A stretch of 54,866 nucleotides of DNA from Pseudomonas viridiflava (GCF_900585905.1 NZ_UTVH01000008.1:1-54866); one strand, 5' to 3'. Positions 1 through 9,511 are shown, numbered from the stretch's first letter. The notes: a model not told the origin generated them from the letters alone. Made by a program: numbers and translations.

Positions 1-217
1 TCGAATGCAGGCTCCATGCCTTGGCTGGCGAATGAAAAGCCAGGTTCCAGAAGGCAGAGCGCGTGGTGCCGATGCCAGTTCCTGAGCGAAGGCGGCAGCT
101 TGGCGGATGAGCAGGGCGTGCTCAATGTGCGAAAGGCAGTTTGGGAAATGCCCTACAGCAAATGTCTTGAAGAGGGTCGGCGGGCGGTACTGGAGGTGTC
201 AGCAGTACCCATGGGCA
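1..217. other. Left edge, no gene seen
   Basis: No convincing coding frame or RNA gene is visible here. Open frames on the plus strand run into the antisense of the Sel1 gene that ends at 218 and have no recognisable domain. The minus strand is interrupted by stop codons. Confidence 0.4.
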
Positions 218-766
218 CTACGGCAGGGGTGCAAACGGCGTGCGCCCTTCAGCGGTCTGCAGTTCCAGAAGATACTTGCGGAAGATCTGCCCCAGCACCT
301 GCGTGGCGACTTCAAGCTCGTCACGCTGCATGCGTTCGGACACTTCATCGGCGGCATCCAGCGCGTCTTCTGCACCGTTGACCGAGGCCATTTTCAGCAC
401 GATGTAAGCCTGGATGTTGTTGGCCTGCACACCTTCGCCTTTGGAGAACATGAGGCCCAGCTGGTACTGGGCCTGGGCATGGCCCTGCAGCGAGGCTTTC
501 TCGAAGTAGCCGAGCGCCTTTGGCAGGTCACGTGTCACATGTTTGCCGTCGTGGTAGAACTCGCCCAACTCGTATTGCGCCTGCGCGTCCCCGGATTCAG
601 CCGCCTGCTGGCACGCCGCAAGCGCAGCGGGCAGGTTGTCTGGCAGCGTATTGAGGGTGCAGCGACCCACCGCCGGGATTAACAACGAGTTGCCGCCTGC
701 ATTTGCCAGCAGGGGATGAATGAGCAACAGGCAGCCCAGTGCAAGGGCGCGGCCGGTGCGGATCAT
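218..766 (-). CDS. Sel1-repeat (TPR-like) exported protein
   Basis: A 182-residue protein with an N-terminal signal peptide (charged start, then a Leu-rich core ending LLANA near residue 23), so probably periplasmic. About three Sel1/TPR-like helical repeats follow: DAQAQYELGEFYHDGKHV, then HAQAQYQLGLMFSKGEGV, then a degenerate third unit around NNIQAYIVLKMASVNG. Such solenoids normally mediate protein-protein contacts; no catalytic motif is seen. It stands alone, with repeat-rich spacer between it and hemL. A specific partner cannot be named. The family call is firm and the function unknown. Confidence 0.8.
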   Translation of the reverse strand: MIRTGRALALGCLLLIHPLLANAGGNSLLIPAVGRCTLNTLPDNLPAALAACQQAAESGDAQAQYELGEFYHDGKHVTRDLPKALGYFEKASLQGHAQAQYQLGLMFSKGEGVQANNIQAYIVLKMASVNGAEDALDAADEVSERMQRDELEVATQVLGQIFRKYLLELQTAEGRTPFAPLP

Positions 767-941
767 GGGAATCGACTTACCTCTGTAAAAGGTGCGGGCT
801 TACCCGTCCAGCGGAACGTGCTGGCTGCGCATTATGAAATAAGCAGGGCCAACCTTACAAAGTCTTTACGGTTTTTCTGCTGCGCGGGGGTGAAAAAGCC
901 TGATTGCGGGCAGTTGTCCGGACACACAGAAGGACGACGGC

Positions 942-1073
942 TGCGATAGCGCTAGGTCAGGCAAAACGCTATCACTGCCGTGGTACCGACTTGACCCAGG
1001 AAAAGGCCCACACACTGCCGATACAGGTGTCGTCAGTAATGCAGCTTTCCCGGCTGAAGCCGGTCCCACGCCG
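942..1073. repeat. REP-type repeats between Sel1 gene and hemL
   Basis: The 324-bp gap 767-1090 has no gene. It contains an inverted repeat GATAGCG (945-951) / CGCTATC (967-973) and a Pseudomonas REP core, CCCGGCTGAAGCCGG, inside 1046-1070. The same core recurs at 8507-8533 (one change) and twice, inverted, at 41279-41368. Confidence 0.65.
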
Positions 1074-1090
1074 ACCCCGCAGTGGCTGCC

Positions 1091-2374
1091 TTATTTCAAC
1101 GCCGCGAACGCCTTCTCGGCGGCGTCCAGCGTCAGTTGCAGTTCCTCGTCGCCGTGGGCGATGGAGGTGAAGCCTGCTTCGAATGCACTTGGCGCCAGGT
1201 AGACGCCGCCTTCGAGCATCAGGTGGAAGAAGCGTTTGAAGCGATCGGCATCGCTGGTCATCACGTCATTGAACGTGACGATCTCTTTGGCTTCACTGAA
1301 GTACAGGCCGAACATGCCCCCTGCCTGGGTGGTCACGAACGGGATACCGGCGGCATCGGCGCGTTGTTGCAGGCCGGCGAGCAGGCGGCGGGTGAAGTCG
1401 CTCAGTTCATCGTGGAAGCCCGGGCGGCTGATCAGGCGCAATGTGGTCAGGCCTGCGGCCATCGCCAGCGGGTTCCCCGACAGCGTGCCTGCCTGATATA
1501 CCGGGCCCAGCGGGGCGATGTGCGACATGATCTCGCGTTTGCCGCCGAAGCAGCCCACCGGCATGCCGCCGCCAATGATCTTGCCGAACGTGCTCAGGTC
1601 CGGCGTTACGCCGTAATACGCCTGGGCGCCGCCCAGTGCCACGCGAAACCCGGTCATCACTTCGTCAAAGATCAGCACCACGCCATGCTCGTCGCACAGG
1701 GTGCGCAAGCCTTGCAGGTAGCCTGGCGCAGGCGGTACGCAGTTCATGTTGCCCGCCACCGGTTCGACGATGATGCAGGCCACTTCCTGACCCACTTCGG
1801 CGAGCAGGGTCTTGACTGCCTCCAGGTCATTGAACGGCACTGTCAGAGTGTGTTTGGCGAAGGCGGCGGGCACGCCTGGCGAGCTCGGCACGCCCAGGGT
1901 CAGCGCGCCGGAACCGGCCTTGACCAGCAGGCTGTCGGAGTGGCCGTGGTAGCAGCCTTCGAACTTGAGGATGCTGTCGCGGCCGGTAAAGCCTCGGGCC
2001 AGACGAATGGCACTCATGGTCGCTTCGGTGCCGGAGCTGACCATGCGCACCATTTCCATCGACGGCACGATGGAGCACACCAGATCGGCCATTTCGGTTT
2101 CCATGGCGGTCGGCGCGCCATAGGACAGCCCGTGCTGCAGCTGGTTGCGCACGGCGTCGAGCACGTCCGGGTGGCTGTGGCCGAGGATCATCGGGCCCCA
2201 GGAGCCGACGTAATCGACATAACGCTTGTCGTCTTCATCGGTGACGTAGGCACCGGCTGCGTGCTTGAAGAACAGTGGCGTGCCGCCAACGCTCTTGAAG
2301 GCGCGGACCGGCGAATTGACGCCACCGGGGATGTGTTTCTGAGCGTTGGCGAACAGCGTTTCCGAGCGGGACAT
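1091..2374 (-). CDS. hemL: Glutamate-1-semialdehyde 2,1-aminomutase
   Basis: A 427-residue PLP enzyme that converts glutamate-1-semialdehyde to 5-aminolevulinate, the committed precursor of heme, siroheme and cobalamin, in the cytoplasm. Family motifs are clear: [13 protein letters not shown] at the N-terminus, [16 protein letters not shown] for phosphate binding, [11 protein letters not shown] with the PLP-contacting Asp, and [11 protein letters not shown] with the Schiff-base lysine. Full family length. The ATG at 2374 gives the conserved MSRSETLF start; an upstream in-frame ATG at 2392 would add six residues and is less likely. It is the last gene of a minus-strand thiD-thiE-hemL run, 41 bp after thiE. 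Confidence 0.97.
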   Translation of the reverse strand: MSRSETLFANAQKHIPGGVNSPVRAFKSVGGTPLFFKHAAGAYVTDEDDKRYVDYVGSWGPMILGHSHPDVLDAVRNQLQHGLSYGAPTAMETEMADLVCSIVPSMEMVRMVSSGTEATMSAIRLARGFTGRDSILKFEGCYHGHSDSLLVKAGSGALTLGVPSSPGVPAAFAKHTLTVPFNDLEAVKTLLAEVGQEVACIIVEPVAGNMNCVPPAPGYLQGLRTLCDEHGVVLIFDEVMTGFRVALGGAQAYYGVTPDLSTFGKIIGGGMPVGCFGGKREIMSHIAPLGPVYQAGTLSGNPLAMAAGLTTLRLISRPGFHDELSDFTRRLLAGLQQRADAAGIPFVTTQAGGMFGLYFSEAKEIVTFNDVMTSDADRFKRFFHLMLEGGVYLAPSAFEAGFTSIAHGDEELQLTLDAAEKAFAALK

Positions 2375-2415
2375 ATAGAGAGTTCCTGGCAAAGCGAATG
2401 AGGAGGCCGGGCGCG

Positions 2416-3042
2416 TCAGGTTCTGCTGAGCAGAGTATTGAAGGCGCGAGCGCGGCGGGTGACTTCCTGGGTATTTTCGGCGCCAAACAGGCCATGCACC
2501 ACGGCCAGCAGATCGGCACCGTGTTCCACCAGTGGCGCGGCGTTGTCCAGAGTGATGCCGCCGATCACGGCGATCGGCAGATTGAAGCGGGCGCGGGCCT
2601 GACTGAGCACGTCCAGCTCGATGGCCGGTGCGCCTGGCTTGGTGCTGGAATTGAAGAAGCGGCCGAATGCGAGATAGGACGCGCCGTCAGCCTTGGCCCG
2701 GTCGGCCAGGGCCAGTGAGCCGTGGCAGGTCGCACCGACAATGGCCTTGTGCCCGAGCAGGCCCCGGGCGTCGGTCAGCGAGCCGTCGGTCTGGCCCATG
2801 TGCACGCCCACATCCAGGCGCGCTGCAAGGTCGGCGTCGTCGTTGATGATCAGCCGGGTCTTGTAGCGCTGGCAGAGTTTGAGCAGTTCACTGGCCTCGC
2901 GCAGGCGCCGGGATTCGTCGTGACCCTTGTCGCGGTATTGCAGCAGGGTCACGCCGCCATCGAGGGCAGCCTCGACGTAGGCCAGGAACTTGCCCGCCAG
3001 CAATTGACTGTCGGTGATGGCGTAAAGGCCACGCAATTTCAT
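2416..3042 (-). CDS. thiE: Thiamine-phosphate synthase
   Basis: A 208-residue TIM-barrel enzyme that couples HMP-pyrophosphate with the thiazole phosphate to make thiamine monophosphate. Visible family motifs are LRGLYAITD at the N-terminus, LLQYRDKG for pyrophosphate/Mg binding, [49 protein letters not shown] and [12 protein letters not shown]. Full length. It lies 23 bp downstream of thiD, which makes its HMP-PP substrate, so co-transcription is likely. No TPP riboswitch was recognised upstream of the pair. Confidence 0.97.
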   Translation of the reverse strand: MKLRGLYAITDSQLLAGKFLAYVEAALDGGVTLLQYRDKGHDESRRLREASELLKLCQRYKTRLIINDDADLAARLDVGVHMGQTDGSLTDARGLLGHKAIVGATCHGSLALADRAKADGASYLAFGRFFNSSTKPGAPAIELDVLSQARARFNLPIAVIGGITLDNAAPLVEHGADLLAVVHGLFGAENTQEVTRRARAFNTLLSRT

Positions 3043-3065
3043 CGATTAAACCTCATCACGTGGCG

Positions 3066-3863
3066 TTACGAGCAGAAATCCAGCGGCAGGCGACGGGGCA
3101 CGAATTGCCCTTTGCCCAGCTGTTCGGCATCGCGCAGGGTGCGCCAGGTGTAATCGAGCGCGGTCTTGACCGCGCTAACCAGTGCCTCGCCCTGTGCCAG
3201 ACGACCCGCCAGGGCACTGGCCAGCGTGCAGCCGGAACCGTGATAGCTGCCCGGCAGGCGCTGACAGGTGAAGGTGTGGGTGTCGCCGCCGCGGATGTAC
3301 AGGCGGTTATGCACCAGGTCTTCATCGCCATGGCCGCCGGTGATCAGCAGATGCTCACAGAATGGCAACAGCCTGGCGGCGCATTCATCGGCCGAGCCCT
3401 CGGGCAATTCGGCGAGGAGGCGGGCTTCCGGCAGGTTGGGCGTGGCGATGGTGGCCAGCGGCAGCAGGCGTTCGCGCATGGCGAAACCGACTTCATCCTT
3501 GCCCAGCCGTCCGCCGCCGCCCGCCCGCAGTACCGGGTCGCAGACCAGCGGCAGGTGGGGATGGGCGTGCAAGAGCTCGACCACGGTGTCGACCATTTGC
3601 AGCGAGCCGAGCATGCCCAGCTTGACTGCGGCGACAGTGGAATCTTGCAGCACGGCGTTGGCCTGAGCCAGCACCCACTCACGATCCAGCACGCGAAAGT
3701 CAGTGACATTCACGGTGTCCTGCACGGTCAGCGCTGTGATCGCGGGAGCCGCATGGCAGCCTTGCGCGAGCAGGGCTTCGATATCTGCCTGCAGACCGGC
3801 GCCGCCACTTGGGTCGTGGCCGGACAGGCAGAGGACAACGGGGCGGGAGCTATAGATATTCAT
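3066..3863 (-). CDS. thiD: HMP/HMP-P kinase (thiamine pathway)
   Basis: A 265-residue ribokinase-fold kinase that phosphorylates hydroxymethylpyrimidine and its monophosphate to give HMP-PP for ThiE. Seen motifs are LCLSGHDPSGGAGLQADIEA, ALTVQDT, KLGMLGS, VCDPVLRAGGGG and the anion-hole signature GSYHGSGCTLASALAGRLA near the C-terminus. The ATG at 3863 gives the conserved MNIYSSRPVVLCLSG start; the frame stays open upstream without homology. It heads the thiD-thiE-hemL group. Confidence 0.96.
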   Translation of the reverse strand: MNIYSSRPVVLCLSGHDPSGGAGLQADIEALLAQGCHAAPAITALTVQDTVNVTDFRVLDREWVLAQANAVLQDSTVAAVKLGMLGSLQMVDTVVELLHAHPHLPLVCDPVLRAGGGGRLGKDEVGFAMRERLLPLATIATPNLPEARLLAELPEGSADECAARLLPFCEHLLITGGHGDEDLVHNRLYIRGGDTHTFTCQRLPGSYHGSGCTLASALAGRLAQGEALVSAVKTALDYTWRTLRDAEQLGKGQFVPRRLPLDFCS

Positions 3864-4254
3864 GGTGCGCGAGCTTACCACTAAACATTTTAGGCAGCTC
3901 CCGCTCGCGCAGGATTTTCTTTTTCTTCGCGACATTTAGCCATTTTAAAACGGATAAAAGCGCGCAGCTAAAAACTGCAAAATAGTGCTGAAAGGTGCGT
4001 AATAGAGCCTTTGCAGGGAAATGTAAATATCCCTGTCACGCGTTTGAGGGGCTATGCATCCGGTCGGCCACGTGAAATAGTGGCACCGCGATTCTGGATC
4101 GCCACGTGAAGTGATCTAGCCTGTTGAATAGCGTCACGCTGAAATTACAGTTGCAAGGCTGTCTGGACCTATTCCAACACATCGGGAACGCAGCAACCGT
4201 TGGCACCTGAGGAAGGGGCAAGCGGGGTCGTCTGCAGGACCTGTCCGGGGCTCT
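3864..4254. other. Divergent spacer thiD / sensor kinase
   Basis: This 391-bp spacer must hold the promoters for thiD (minus) and the sensor kinase (plus). A small inverted repeat CAGGGA (4014-4019) / TCCCTG (4030-4035) and two copies of GCCACGTGAA (near 4067 and 4100) are visible. No riboswitch or gene was recognised. Confidence 0.4.
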
Positions 4255-6255
4255 ATGCGCTTTTTGCTGATCATGCTGTTTACATTGCTGCCAACGCTGG
4301 CGGGGGCTGTCGCGTTCGACGAGCGTATGGGATCGCTGTCGCTGGAGCCGTCTGCGCAAGTGTTCGAAGATCCCAGTGGCGAGGCCACCATCAGCGATGT
4401 CAGCGCGCCGGGGATGGCCGCGCGCTTCAAGCCGCTGGCCGGCCTGAACGCAGGCTTTTCCGCCTCGGCATTCTGGCTGCGTGTCGATCTGCTTTACCTG
4501 CCCCGGGATGCCACCGTCCATCGCGACTGGCTGCTTGAACTGGCCTACCCGCAGATGGACTACGTCGACCTGTACTTGCCCCATGCCGACGGCAGCCCCG
4601 CACTTGCCTGGCAGACCGGGGACATGCTGCCGTTCGCCAGCCGCCAGATCAGACAGAACAACTACCTGTTCGACGTGCCGCTTGAGCCGGGCCAGAGCAA
4701 GACCGTTTATCTGCGGGTCAAGAGTTCCGGCTCCATTCAACTGCCGCTCAGCCTGTGGGACACCAGTGCCTACCTGGAACAACAGCCGACGCGGCTTTAC
4801 GTGTTGGGCATGTTGTACGGCGTAGTGCTGGTGATGCTGGTTTATAACCTGTGCATCTATCTCGGCATCCGTGACGCCAGTTACCTGTATTACGTGCTCT
4901 ATATCGCGCCGTTCGGTCTATACCAGCTGGCGCTCAATGGCGTTGGCGTCGAGTTCCTCTGGCCGCAGAACCCCTGGCTAACCAATTGCGCGCCGCTGTT
5001 TCTGCTGATGTTGTCGATTTTGTTTGCCTGTCAGTTTTCGCGCTCCTTTCTGCAGACGCGGCGCATCAGTGTCGGGCTGGATCGTGGGCTGATCGTGCTG
5101 ATGGCCGCAGCCGGGGCCTTGATGTGGCTGGCGCTGCTCGACAATGGCCTGGCGTTGCGCCTGTCCGGTGCGCTGGTGCTGATATTTGCCGTGCTGGTGT
5201 TTGTCGCCGGGGTCGTGGCCATCCGGCGCAAGGTGCCGGTGGCGCGTTTTTTCGTCCTGGCCTGGTCGGCATTTCTGCTCGGCAGCGCGATTCACTCGGC
5301 GATGCTGATGGGCTACCTGCCGCATTCATTTTTCACCATGTACGCCAACCAGATCGGCTCGGCGCTTGAGGCGGCCTTGTTGTCCATGGCGCTAGCCGCG
5401 CGGATCAATCAGAGTCGAGAGGAGCACGCGCGGGTGATGCGCGAGGCCAGTGAAAGTCTGGCCCGCGCCAACCAGCAACTGGCGGCCAGCAATCGGCTCA
5501 AGGATGAGTTTCTCGCCACACTCACGCATGAATTGCGCACGCCGATGAACGGCGTGATCGGCTCGCTCGAACTGATGCGCACGGTGCAGCTGGATCATGA
5601 GCTGGCGTCCTATCACCAGACGGCGGCCAGTTCCGCTCAAGACATGATGGGCATGGTCAATGGCATTCTGACCCTGACCGAATTGCAGGCCGGGCGCGTT
5701 CTGGCCGTTGCCAAGCCGTTCAACCTGCACAACCTGATGCAGACGCTGCGCGGCAAGTTCTCCCACGCCGCCCAGGTCAAGGGCCTCAAGCTGCTGATCG
5801 AATGGGTCGAGCCGCTGCCGCACAGCGTCGTTGGCGACGCGGATAAACTGCGTCAATGCCTGGAATGTCTGCTCGACAACGCGATCAAGTTCACCCGCGC
5901 AGGCTCGATTCGCATCCGGGTCCAGCAGCAGCCATCCGCCGCTCCAGTCGAGCAGGCGCACGTCGTGCAGTTGCTGATTGAGGTGATCGACAGCGGCATT
6001 GGCTTTGCCCATCTGGAAGAGTCGAAGCTGTATCAGCATTTCTTCCAGGTGGACGGTTCGCTGACCCGTCAATACGGCGGGCTTGGCATCGGCCTGGCGA
6101 TCTGTAGGCAGTTGATCGAAGTGCAGGGTGGCACGCTCAGTCACCGTTCGCAGCCCGGTCAGGGCAGCTGTTTCGCGCTTACCCTTGGCTTGCCGAGCGC
6201 CCCCGATGATGTCGAGGTGGCCAGTGCCCCTTCGCAACGGCGCAGCCAGGGCTGA
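4255..6255 (+). CDS. 7TMR-DISM sensor histidine kinase
   Basis: A 666-residue membrane sensor kinase. A signal peptide (MRFLLIMLFTLLPTLAGAVA) leads into a periplasmic 7TMR-DISMED2-type beta-sandwich (about residues 25-165), then seven transmembrane helices (about 180-385), a short coiled-coil linker and a HisKA domain with phospho-acceptor His425 in LTHELRTPMNG. The HATPase_c domain shows the N box (LLDNAIKFT), DSGIGF and GGLGIGLAIC; the last replaces the usual GGTGLGLAI Thr with Leu. No receiver domain is fused and no response-regulator gene is adjacent, so it is an orphan. DISMED2 folds resemble carbohydrate-binding modules; the ligand is unknown. Confidence 0.9.
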   Translation: MRFLLIMLFTLLPTLAGAVAFDERMGSLSLEPSAQVFEDPSGEATISDVSAPGMAARFKPLAGLNAGFSASAFWLRVDLLYLPRDATVHRDWLLELAYPQMDYVDLYLPHADGSPALAWQTGDMLPFASRQIRQNNYLFDVPLEPGQSKTVYLRVKSSGSIQLPLSLWDTSAYLEQQPTRLYVLGMLYGVVLVMLVYNLCIYLGIRDASYLYYVLYIAPFGLYQLALNGVGVEFLWPQNPWLTNCAPLFLLMLSILFACQFSRSFLQTRRISVGLDRGLIVLMAAAGALMWLALLDNGLALRLSGALVLIFAVLVFVAGVVAIRRKVPVARFFVLAWSAFLLGSAIHSAMLMGYLPHSFFTMYANQIGSALEAALLSMALAARINQSREEHARVMREASESLARANQQLAASNRLKDEFLATLTHELRTPMNGVIGSLELMRTVQLDHELASYHQTAASSAQDMMGMVNGILTLTELQAGRVLAVAKPFNLHNLMQTLRGKFSHAAQVKGLKLLIEWVEPLPHSVVGDADKLRQCLECLLDNAIKFTRAGSIRIRVQQQPSAAPVEQAHVVQLLIEVIDSGIGFAHLEESKLYQHFFQVDGSLTRQYGGLGIGLAICRQLIEVQGGTLSHRSQPGQGSCFALTLGLPSAPDDVEVASAPSQRRSQG

Positions 6256-6335
6256 TTCAGCAGTGACGCGCCACTAGTGCCTTCGTCACACGATGCAGGC
6301 AAGATGGGCCACTGCAAGATCAGAAGGATAGAATC

Positions 6336-7799
6336 GTGAGCGAAAATTTCATCGTTGTGACCACCCCCGAACAAGCGGTAGATCGCCTGGCCGAGCTGCA
6401 CCAGCGCGCCACCAGCGCATTGAGCCAGGCGCTGAAGGTTTACCTGAAAAATCGCGTCGAGCCCGACGCCGACCAGCGTTCCTCGTTCCGCTATCCCGAG
6501 CTGCGCGTCACTTATCTGTGCCAGGGCGAAGTGCCGTTGACCACTCGCGCCTACGCCAAAGTCCAGCTGCCCGGCACCTACAGTGTGACCGTCACGCACC
6601 CGGCGGCCTTTCGCAAATACCTGCTCGAACAACTGGGCCCGTTGATGAACGATTTCACCCTGACGGTGGAAGTCGGCGTCAGCGAGCAGAACATCCCGTA
6701 CCCGTACGTGGTTGAGCAGGGCGATGAGCTGGCGGGTTCTGGGGTCACTGCGGCTGCACTGGCTCGTGTGTTCCCCAGCACAGACCTGTCGGCCGCCACC
6801 GATGGCATCGCCGATGGCCTGTACGACTGGGCCAACACCGATCCGCTGCCGCTGGCGCTGTTTGATGCCGCGCGGGTGGATTTCTCCCTGCGTCGTCTGG
6901 TGCATTACACCGGTAGCGACTGGCGCCATGTGCAGCCTTGGATTCTGCTGACCAACTATCACCGCTACGTTGACCAGTTCATCGTCCATGGCCTGGAAAA
7001 ACTGCGCGACGACCCACGTTTCGTGCGCATGGTATTGCCGGGCAATGTCGTCGTCGAAAAAGCCATGGATCATGGCGAAGCCCAGGCTATCGTTGCGGGC
7101 GTGGTCTGGCATCGCTACCAGATGCCGGCGTATCACCTGATCGCCGAAGACGGCCATGGCGTCACTCTGGTCAATATTGGCGTCGGGCCGTCCAACGCCA
7201 AGAACATCACTGATCACCTGGCGGTATTGCGTCCGCATTGCTGGCTGATGATTGGCCACTGCGGCGGCCTGCGTCAGTCGCAGACCATCGGCGATTACGT
7301 ACTGGCGCACGCTTACATGCGCCGCGACGGGATTCTTGATCGCGTTCTGCCGCCGCACATTCCAATCCCGGCACTGGCCGAAGTGCAGCTGGCATTGCAG
7401 GAGTCTGCCGCGCAAATCACCGGCGAGCGCGGCGATGATCTGAAAAAGCGCCTGCGCACCGGCACCGTGCTGACCTACGACGACCGCAACTGGGAGCTGC
7501 GCTGGGCGCAGGAGCGGCCATTGATCAACCTGTCGCGCGCGGTCGCGGTGGACATGGAAAGCGGCACCATCGCCGCCCAGGGTTATCGTCTGCGGGTGCC
7601 GTACGGCACGTTGTTGTGCGTGTCCGACAAGCCTTTGCACAGTGAAATAAAATTGCCAGGCTCGGCTAACGCGTTCTACGAGCGTGCGGTGAGCCAGCAT
7701 TTGAAGATCGGCATCGCTGCGCTGGACCTGATGCGCACTCAGCTCAACTCGCTGCATTCGCGCAAGCTGCGCAGTTTCGATGAGCCGCCGTTCCGCTGA
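6336..7799 (+). CDS. amn: AMP nucleosidase
   Basis: A 487-residue cytoplasmic enzyme that hydrolyses AMP to adenine and ribose 5-phosphate, part of adenylate salvage and pool control. The N-terminal AMN-specific region (about 1-180) includes FRYPELRVTY. A C-terminal nucleoside-phosphorylase fold follows, with IGVGPSNAKNITDHLAVLRP, MIGHCGGLRQSQTIGDYVLAHAY and VAVDMESGTIAAQG around the ribose- and base-binding residues. Length matches the family. It begins with GTG-adjacent ATG-like spacing after an AGAAGGA ribosome site at about 6320 and is followed by a hairpin terminator. A monocistronic unit is likely. Confidence 0.95.
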   Translation: MSENFIVVTTPEQAVDRLAELHQRATSALSQALKVYLKNRVEPDADQRSSFRYPELRVTYLCQGEVPLTTRAYAKVQLPGTYSVTVTHPAAFRKYLLEQLGPLMNDFTLTVEVGVSEQNIPYPYVVEQGDELAGSGVTAAALARVFPSTDLSAATDGIADGLYDWANTDPLPLALFDAARVDFSLRRLVHYTGSDWRHVQPWILLTNYHRYVDQFIVHGLEKLRDDPRFVRMVLPGNVVVEKAMDHGEAQAIVAGVVWHRYQMPAYHLIAEDGHGVTLVNIGVGPSNAKNITDHLAVLRPHCWLMIGHCGGLRQSQTIGDYVLAHAYMRRDGILDRVLPPHIPIPALAEVQLALQESAAQITGERGDDLKKRLRTGTVLTYDDRNWELRWAQERPLINLSRAVAVDMESGTIAAQGYRLRVPYGTLLCVSDKPLHSEIKLPGSANAFYERAVSQHLKIGIAALDLMRTQLNSLHSRKLRSFDEPPFR

Positions 7800-7816
7800 C
7801 AGGTTAGGCGTTTGAC

Positions 7817-7842
7817 GAAAGGGCCATTAAAGTGGCCCTTTC
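7817..7842 (+). terminator. Hairpin terminator after amn
   Basis: A 10-bp perfect stem GAAAGGGCCA / TGGCCCTTTC with a six-base loop lies 18 bp after the amn stop. The stem is partly A/T-rich at its base with a short T run, consistent with an intrinsic terminator. Confidence 0.65.
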
Positions 7843-7864
7843 TGTTATCTGAATCTGAAACGTC

Positions 7865-8503
7865 ATGTCGCGCATCCAACGTCCCGCCCCCCGTCGCCCC
7901 TCGTCTGCCAGCGGCGTCAACAGCCGCCGTGTCGCCAAGGCAGCGCCCGCCGAATCCAGGCTGATCCTGTTCAACAAACCCTTCGATGTGCTGACCCAGT
8001 TCAGCGATGGCGAAGGCCGCGCCACGCTCAAGGATTACATTGACGTGCCCGGCATTTATCCAGCGGGTCGACTGGACCGTGACAGCGAAGGTCTCTTGCT
8101 GTTGACCAACGACGGCCAGCTTCAGGCGCGTATTGCCGACCCGAAACACAAGCTGCCGAAAACGTACTGGGTGCAGGTCGAAGGCGAAGCCACTGCCGAG
8201 CAAGTGCAGCAGTTGCGTGATGGCGTGCAACTCAATGATGGCCCGACGCTGCCCGCGCAGGCACGACAGCTGGATGAGCCGCAGCTGTGGCCGCGAGACC
8301 CGCCGGTCCGCTTTCGCAAAAGTGTGCCCACTTGCTGGCTCGAGTTGGTCATCAAGGAAGGCCGCAATCGCCAGGTCCGCCGCATGACCGCCGCAGTCGG
8401 CTTGCCGACCCTGCGCCTGGTGCGGGTGAAGATCGGCGAGTGGTCCATCGAAGGGCTGGATCAGGGACAATGGCGGGAAGTGCCAGCGGTGAAACCGGTT
8501 TAG
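7865..8503 (+). CDS. rluE: 23S rRNA pseudouridine synthase, RluE type
   Basis: A 212-residue RsuA/RluB/E/F-family pseudouridine synthase. The basic N-terminal tail ([12 protein letters not shown]...) precedes the catalytic domain directly, with no S4 domain, as in RluE. The catalytic aspartate lies in [18 protein letters not shown]; other family motifs are [16 protein letters not shown] and [25 protein letters not shown]. coli RluE modifies 23S rRNA U2457; the same target here is by homology. It follows amn closely but after a terminator-like hairpin. Confidence 0.92.
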   Translation: MSRIQRPAPRRPSSASGVNSRRVAKAAPAESRLILFNKPFDVLTQFSDGEGRATLKDYIDVPGIYPAGRLDRDSEGLLLLTNDGQLQARIADPKHKLPKTYWVQVEGEATAEQVQQLRDGVQLNDGPTLPAQARQLDEPQLWPRDPPVRFRKSVPTCWLELVIKEGRNRQVRRMTAAVGLPTLRLVRVKIGEWSIEGLDQGQWREVPAVKPV

Positions 8504-8506
8504 GAC

Positions 8507-8590
8507 CTTTTCCCGGCTGAAGCCTGTCCCGCGTCCGACCGCTGCGAAGGCGGTGTTTCAGGCAAGGCGCTATCGCAGCCTCGCGGTGCT
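8507..8590. repeat. REP-like sequence between convergent genes
   Basis: The spacer between rluE and the Lrp/AsnC gene holds a variant REP core (CCCGGCTGAAGCCTG, 8511-8525) and a second motif, GGCAAGGCGCTATCGCAG with CTCGCGGTGCTC after it, related to the repeats at 942-973 and at the right window edge. Confidence 0.6.
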
Positions 8591-8610
8591 CTTAAGCACC
8601 TGCCGTAAAA

Positions 8611-9099
8611 TCAATTACGCAAATGCACCAATGGCAGCTCGGTACTGGCCAGCACTTGGTTGAGTACGAAGCTGGAACGCACGCTGGTCACGCCGTCGAT
8701 GCGGGTGAGGTGGCCCAGCAGCAGCTTCTGATAATGATCCATGTCCGCGACTACTACCTTGAGCTGATAGTCGGCATCCATGCCGGTCACCAGGCTGCAT
8801 TCCAGCACCTGCGGCAGATTGCGGATCTGCGCTTCGAAATTCTCGAAACGGTCGGGCGTGTGCCGATCCATGCCGATCAGCACGTAGGCGGTCAGGTTCA
8901 GGCCCAGCTTTTTGCGGTCCAGCAGTGCGACCTGGCGGACGATATAGCCATCGTCTTCCAGCTGTTTGACCCGACGCGAGCAGGGCGACGGCGACAGGCC
9001 GATACGTTCGGCCAGTTCCTGATTGGAGATGCGCGCATCGCGCTGCAATTCGGCCAAAATGCTCAGATCGTATCTGTCGAGTTTGCTCACGAGGATCAC
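8611..9099 (-). CDS. Lrp/AsnC-family transcriptional regulator
   Basis: A 162-residue feast/famine regulator. An N-terminal AsnC winged helix-turn-helix (residues 5-65: LDRYDLSILAELQRDARISN, then QELAERIGLSPSPCSRRVKQLE) is followed by a RAM/ACT-like effector domain with the conserved VTGMDADYQLKVVVADMDHY strand-turn motif. Such proteins form octamers or dimers, bind amino acids and often repress their own gene. A cluster of TTGNGCAA-like motifs just upstream (9145-9180) fits autoregulation. The effector and target genes are not evident, and no amino-acid catabolic gene is adjacent. Confidence 0.92.
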   Translation of the reverse strand: MILVSKLDRYDLSILAELQRDARISNQELAERIGLSPSPCSRRVKQLEDDGYIVRQVALLDRKKLGLNLTAYVLIGMDRHTPDRFENFEAQIRNLPQVLECSLVTGMDADYQLKVVVADMDHYQKLLLGHLTRIDGVTSVRSSFVLNQVLASTELPLVHLRN

Positions 9100-9144
9100 C
9101 TTTCCTTGATGTATTGCGCCGAATTATCTGCCTGAAGTAAAAAA

Positions 9145-9180
9145 TTGCGCAAGTAATGTTTTATTGAGCAATTTTAGCAA
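9145..9180. promoter_or_regulatory. Possible Lrp/AsnC operator
   Basis: Three related octamers, TTGCGCAA (9145-9152), TTGAGCAA (9164-9171) and TTTAGCAA (9173-9180), lie in an A/T-rich stretch 46-81 bp upstream of the minus-strand Lrp/AsnC start. Their placement suits autoregulation or control of the divergent transcript. This is inference from spacing and similarity only. Confidence 0.35.
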
Positions 9181-9214
9181 TCCTCCGTCGCCGCTCCGGG
9201 TCTATTCTTTTAAC

Positions 9215-9407
9215 CAGAATCACTGCCCGGACATAGCGTCCAGCGCGGCTCGCCCAATCAGGCCAGCTGCGGCCTCCAGCCCCAAAGGGCTGATCAGGCC
9301 CCCGGGCTGCATGTGTCCACAAGACGACATGAGGTGAGCCGGTGCCAAAAGTGCCGAGCCAGGACGACATTTCCCAAGGGGGCCTCGCGAGGTCCCCTTT
9401 TTCTTTG
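9215..9407 (+). ncRNA. Candidate small RNA or attenuated leader
   Basis: About 190 bases of non-coding, structured sequence lie between a TATTCT -10-like box (9203-9208, no good -35) and a strong intrinsic terminator at 9376-9407. No open reading frame with a ribosome site is seen. AGGACGAC-type single-stranded GGA motifs occur near 9360. It may be a stand-alone sRNA or a terminated leader of the DUF6515 gene at 9512. The 5' end is a guess. Confidence 0.4.
9376..9407 (+). terminator. Strong intrinsic terminator
   Basis: An 11-bp stem, AAGGGGGCCTC / GAGGTCCCCTT (one G-U pair), with a GC turn is followed by TTTCTTT. It does not follow any coding gene on this strand, which argues for a non-coding transcript upstream. 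Confidence 0.8.
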
Positions 9408-9511
9408 CCTGTGGTTATGTTCGCCACTGGTAGCGTGCTGATAGCATGCGGCGAACGGCGCTTCAATAATGAAGTCTTAGCTTCATGTCTCCGCGCCTCT
9501 GAGAGGAAAGC

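Noticed and set aside
1082..2401. A 439-codon open frame on the plus strand opposite hemL
   Set aside because: It is antisense to an intact hemL, has no domain pattern and shows His/Gln/Ala-rich composition typical of shadow frames in G/C-rich genes.
2375..4254. Possible TPP riboswitch for thiD/thiE
   Set aside because: The conserved CTGAGA and downstream pyrimidine-helix motifs of the thi box were not found upstream of either gene.
6159..7757. A 532-codon open frame opposite amn
   Set aside because: It is antisense to the well-supported AMP nucleosidase gene and has no ribosome site or family motif.
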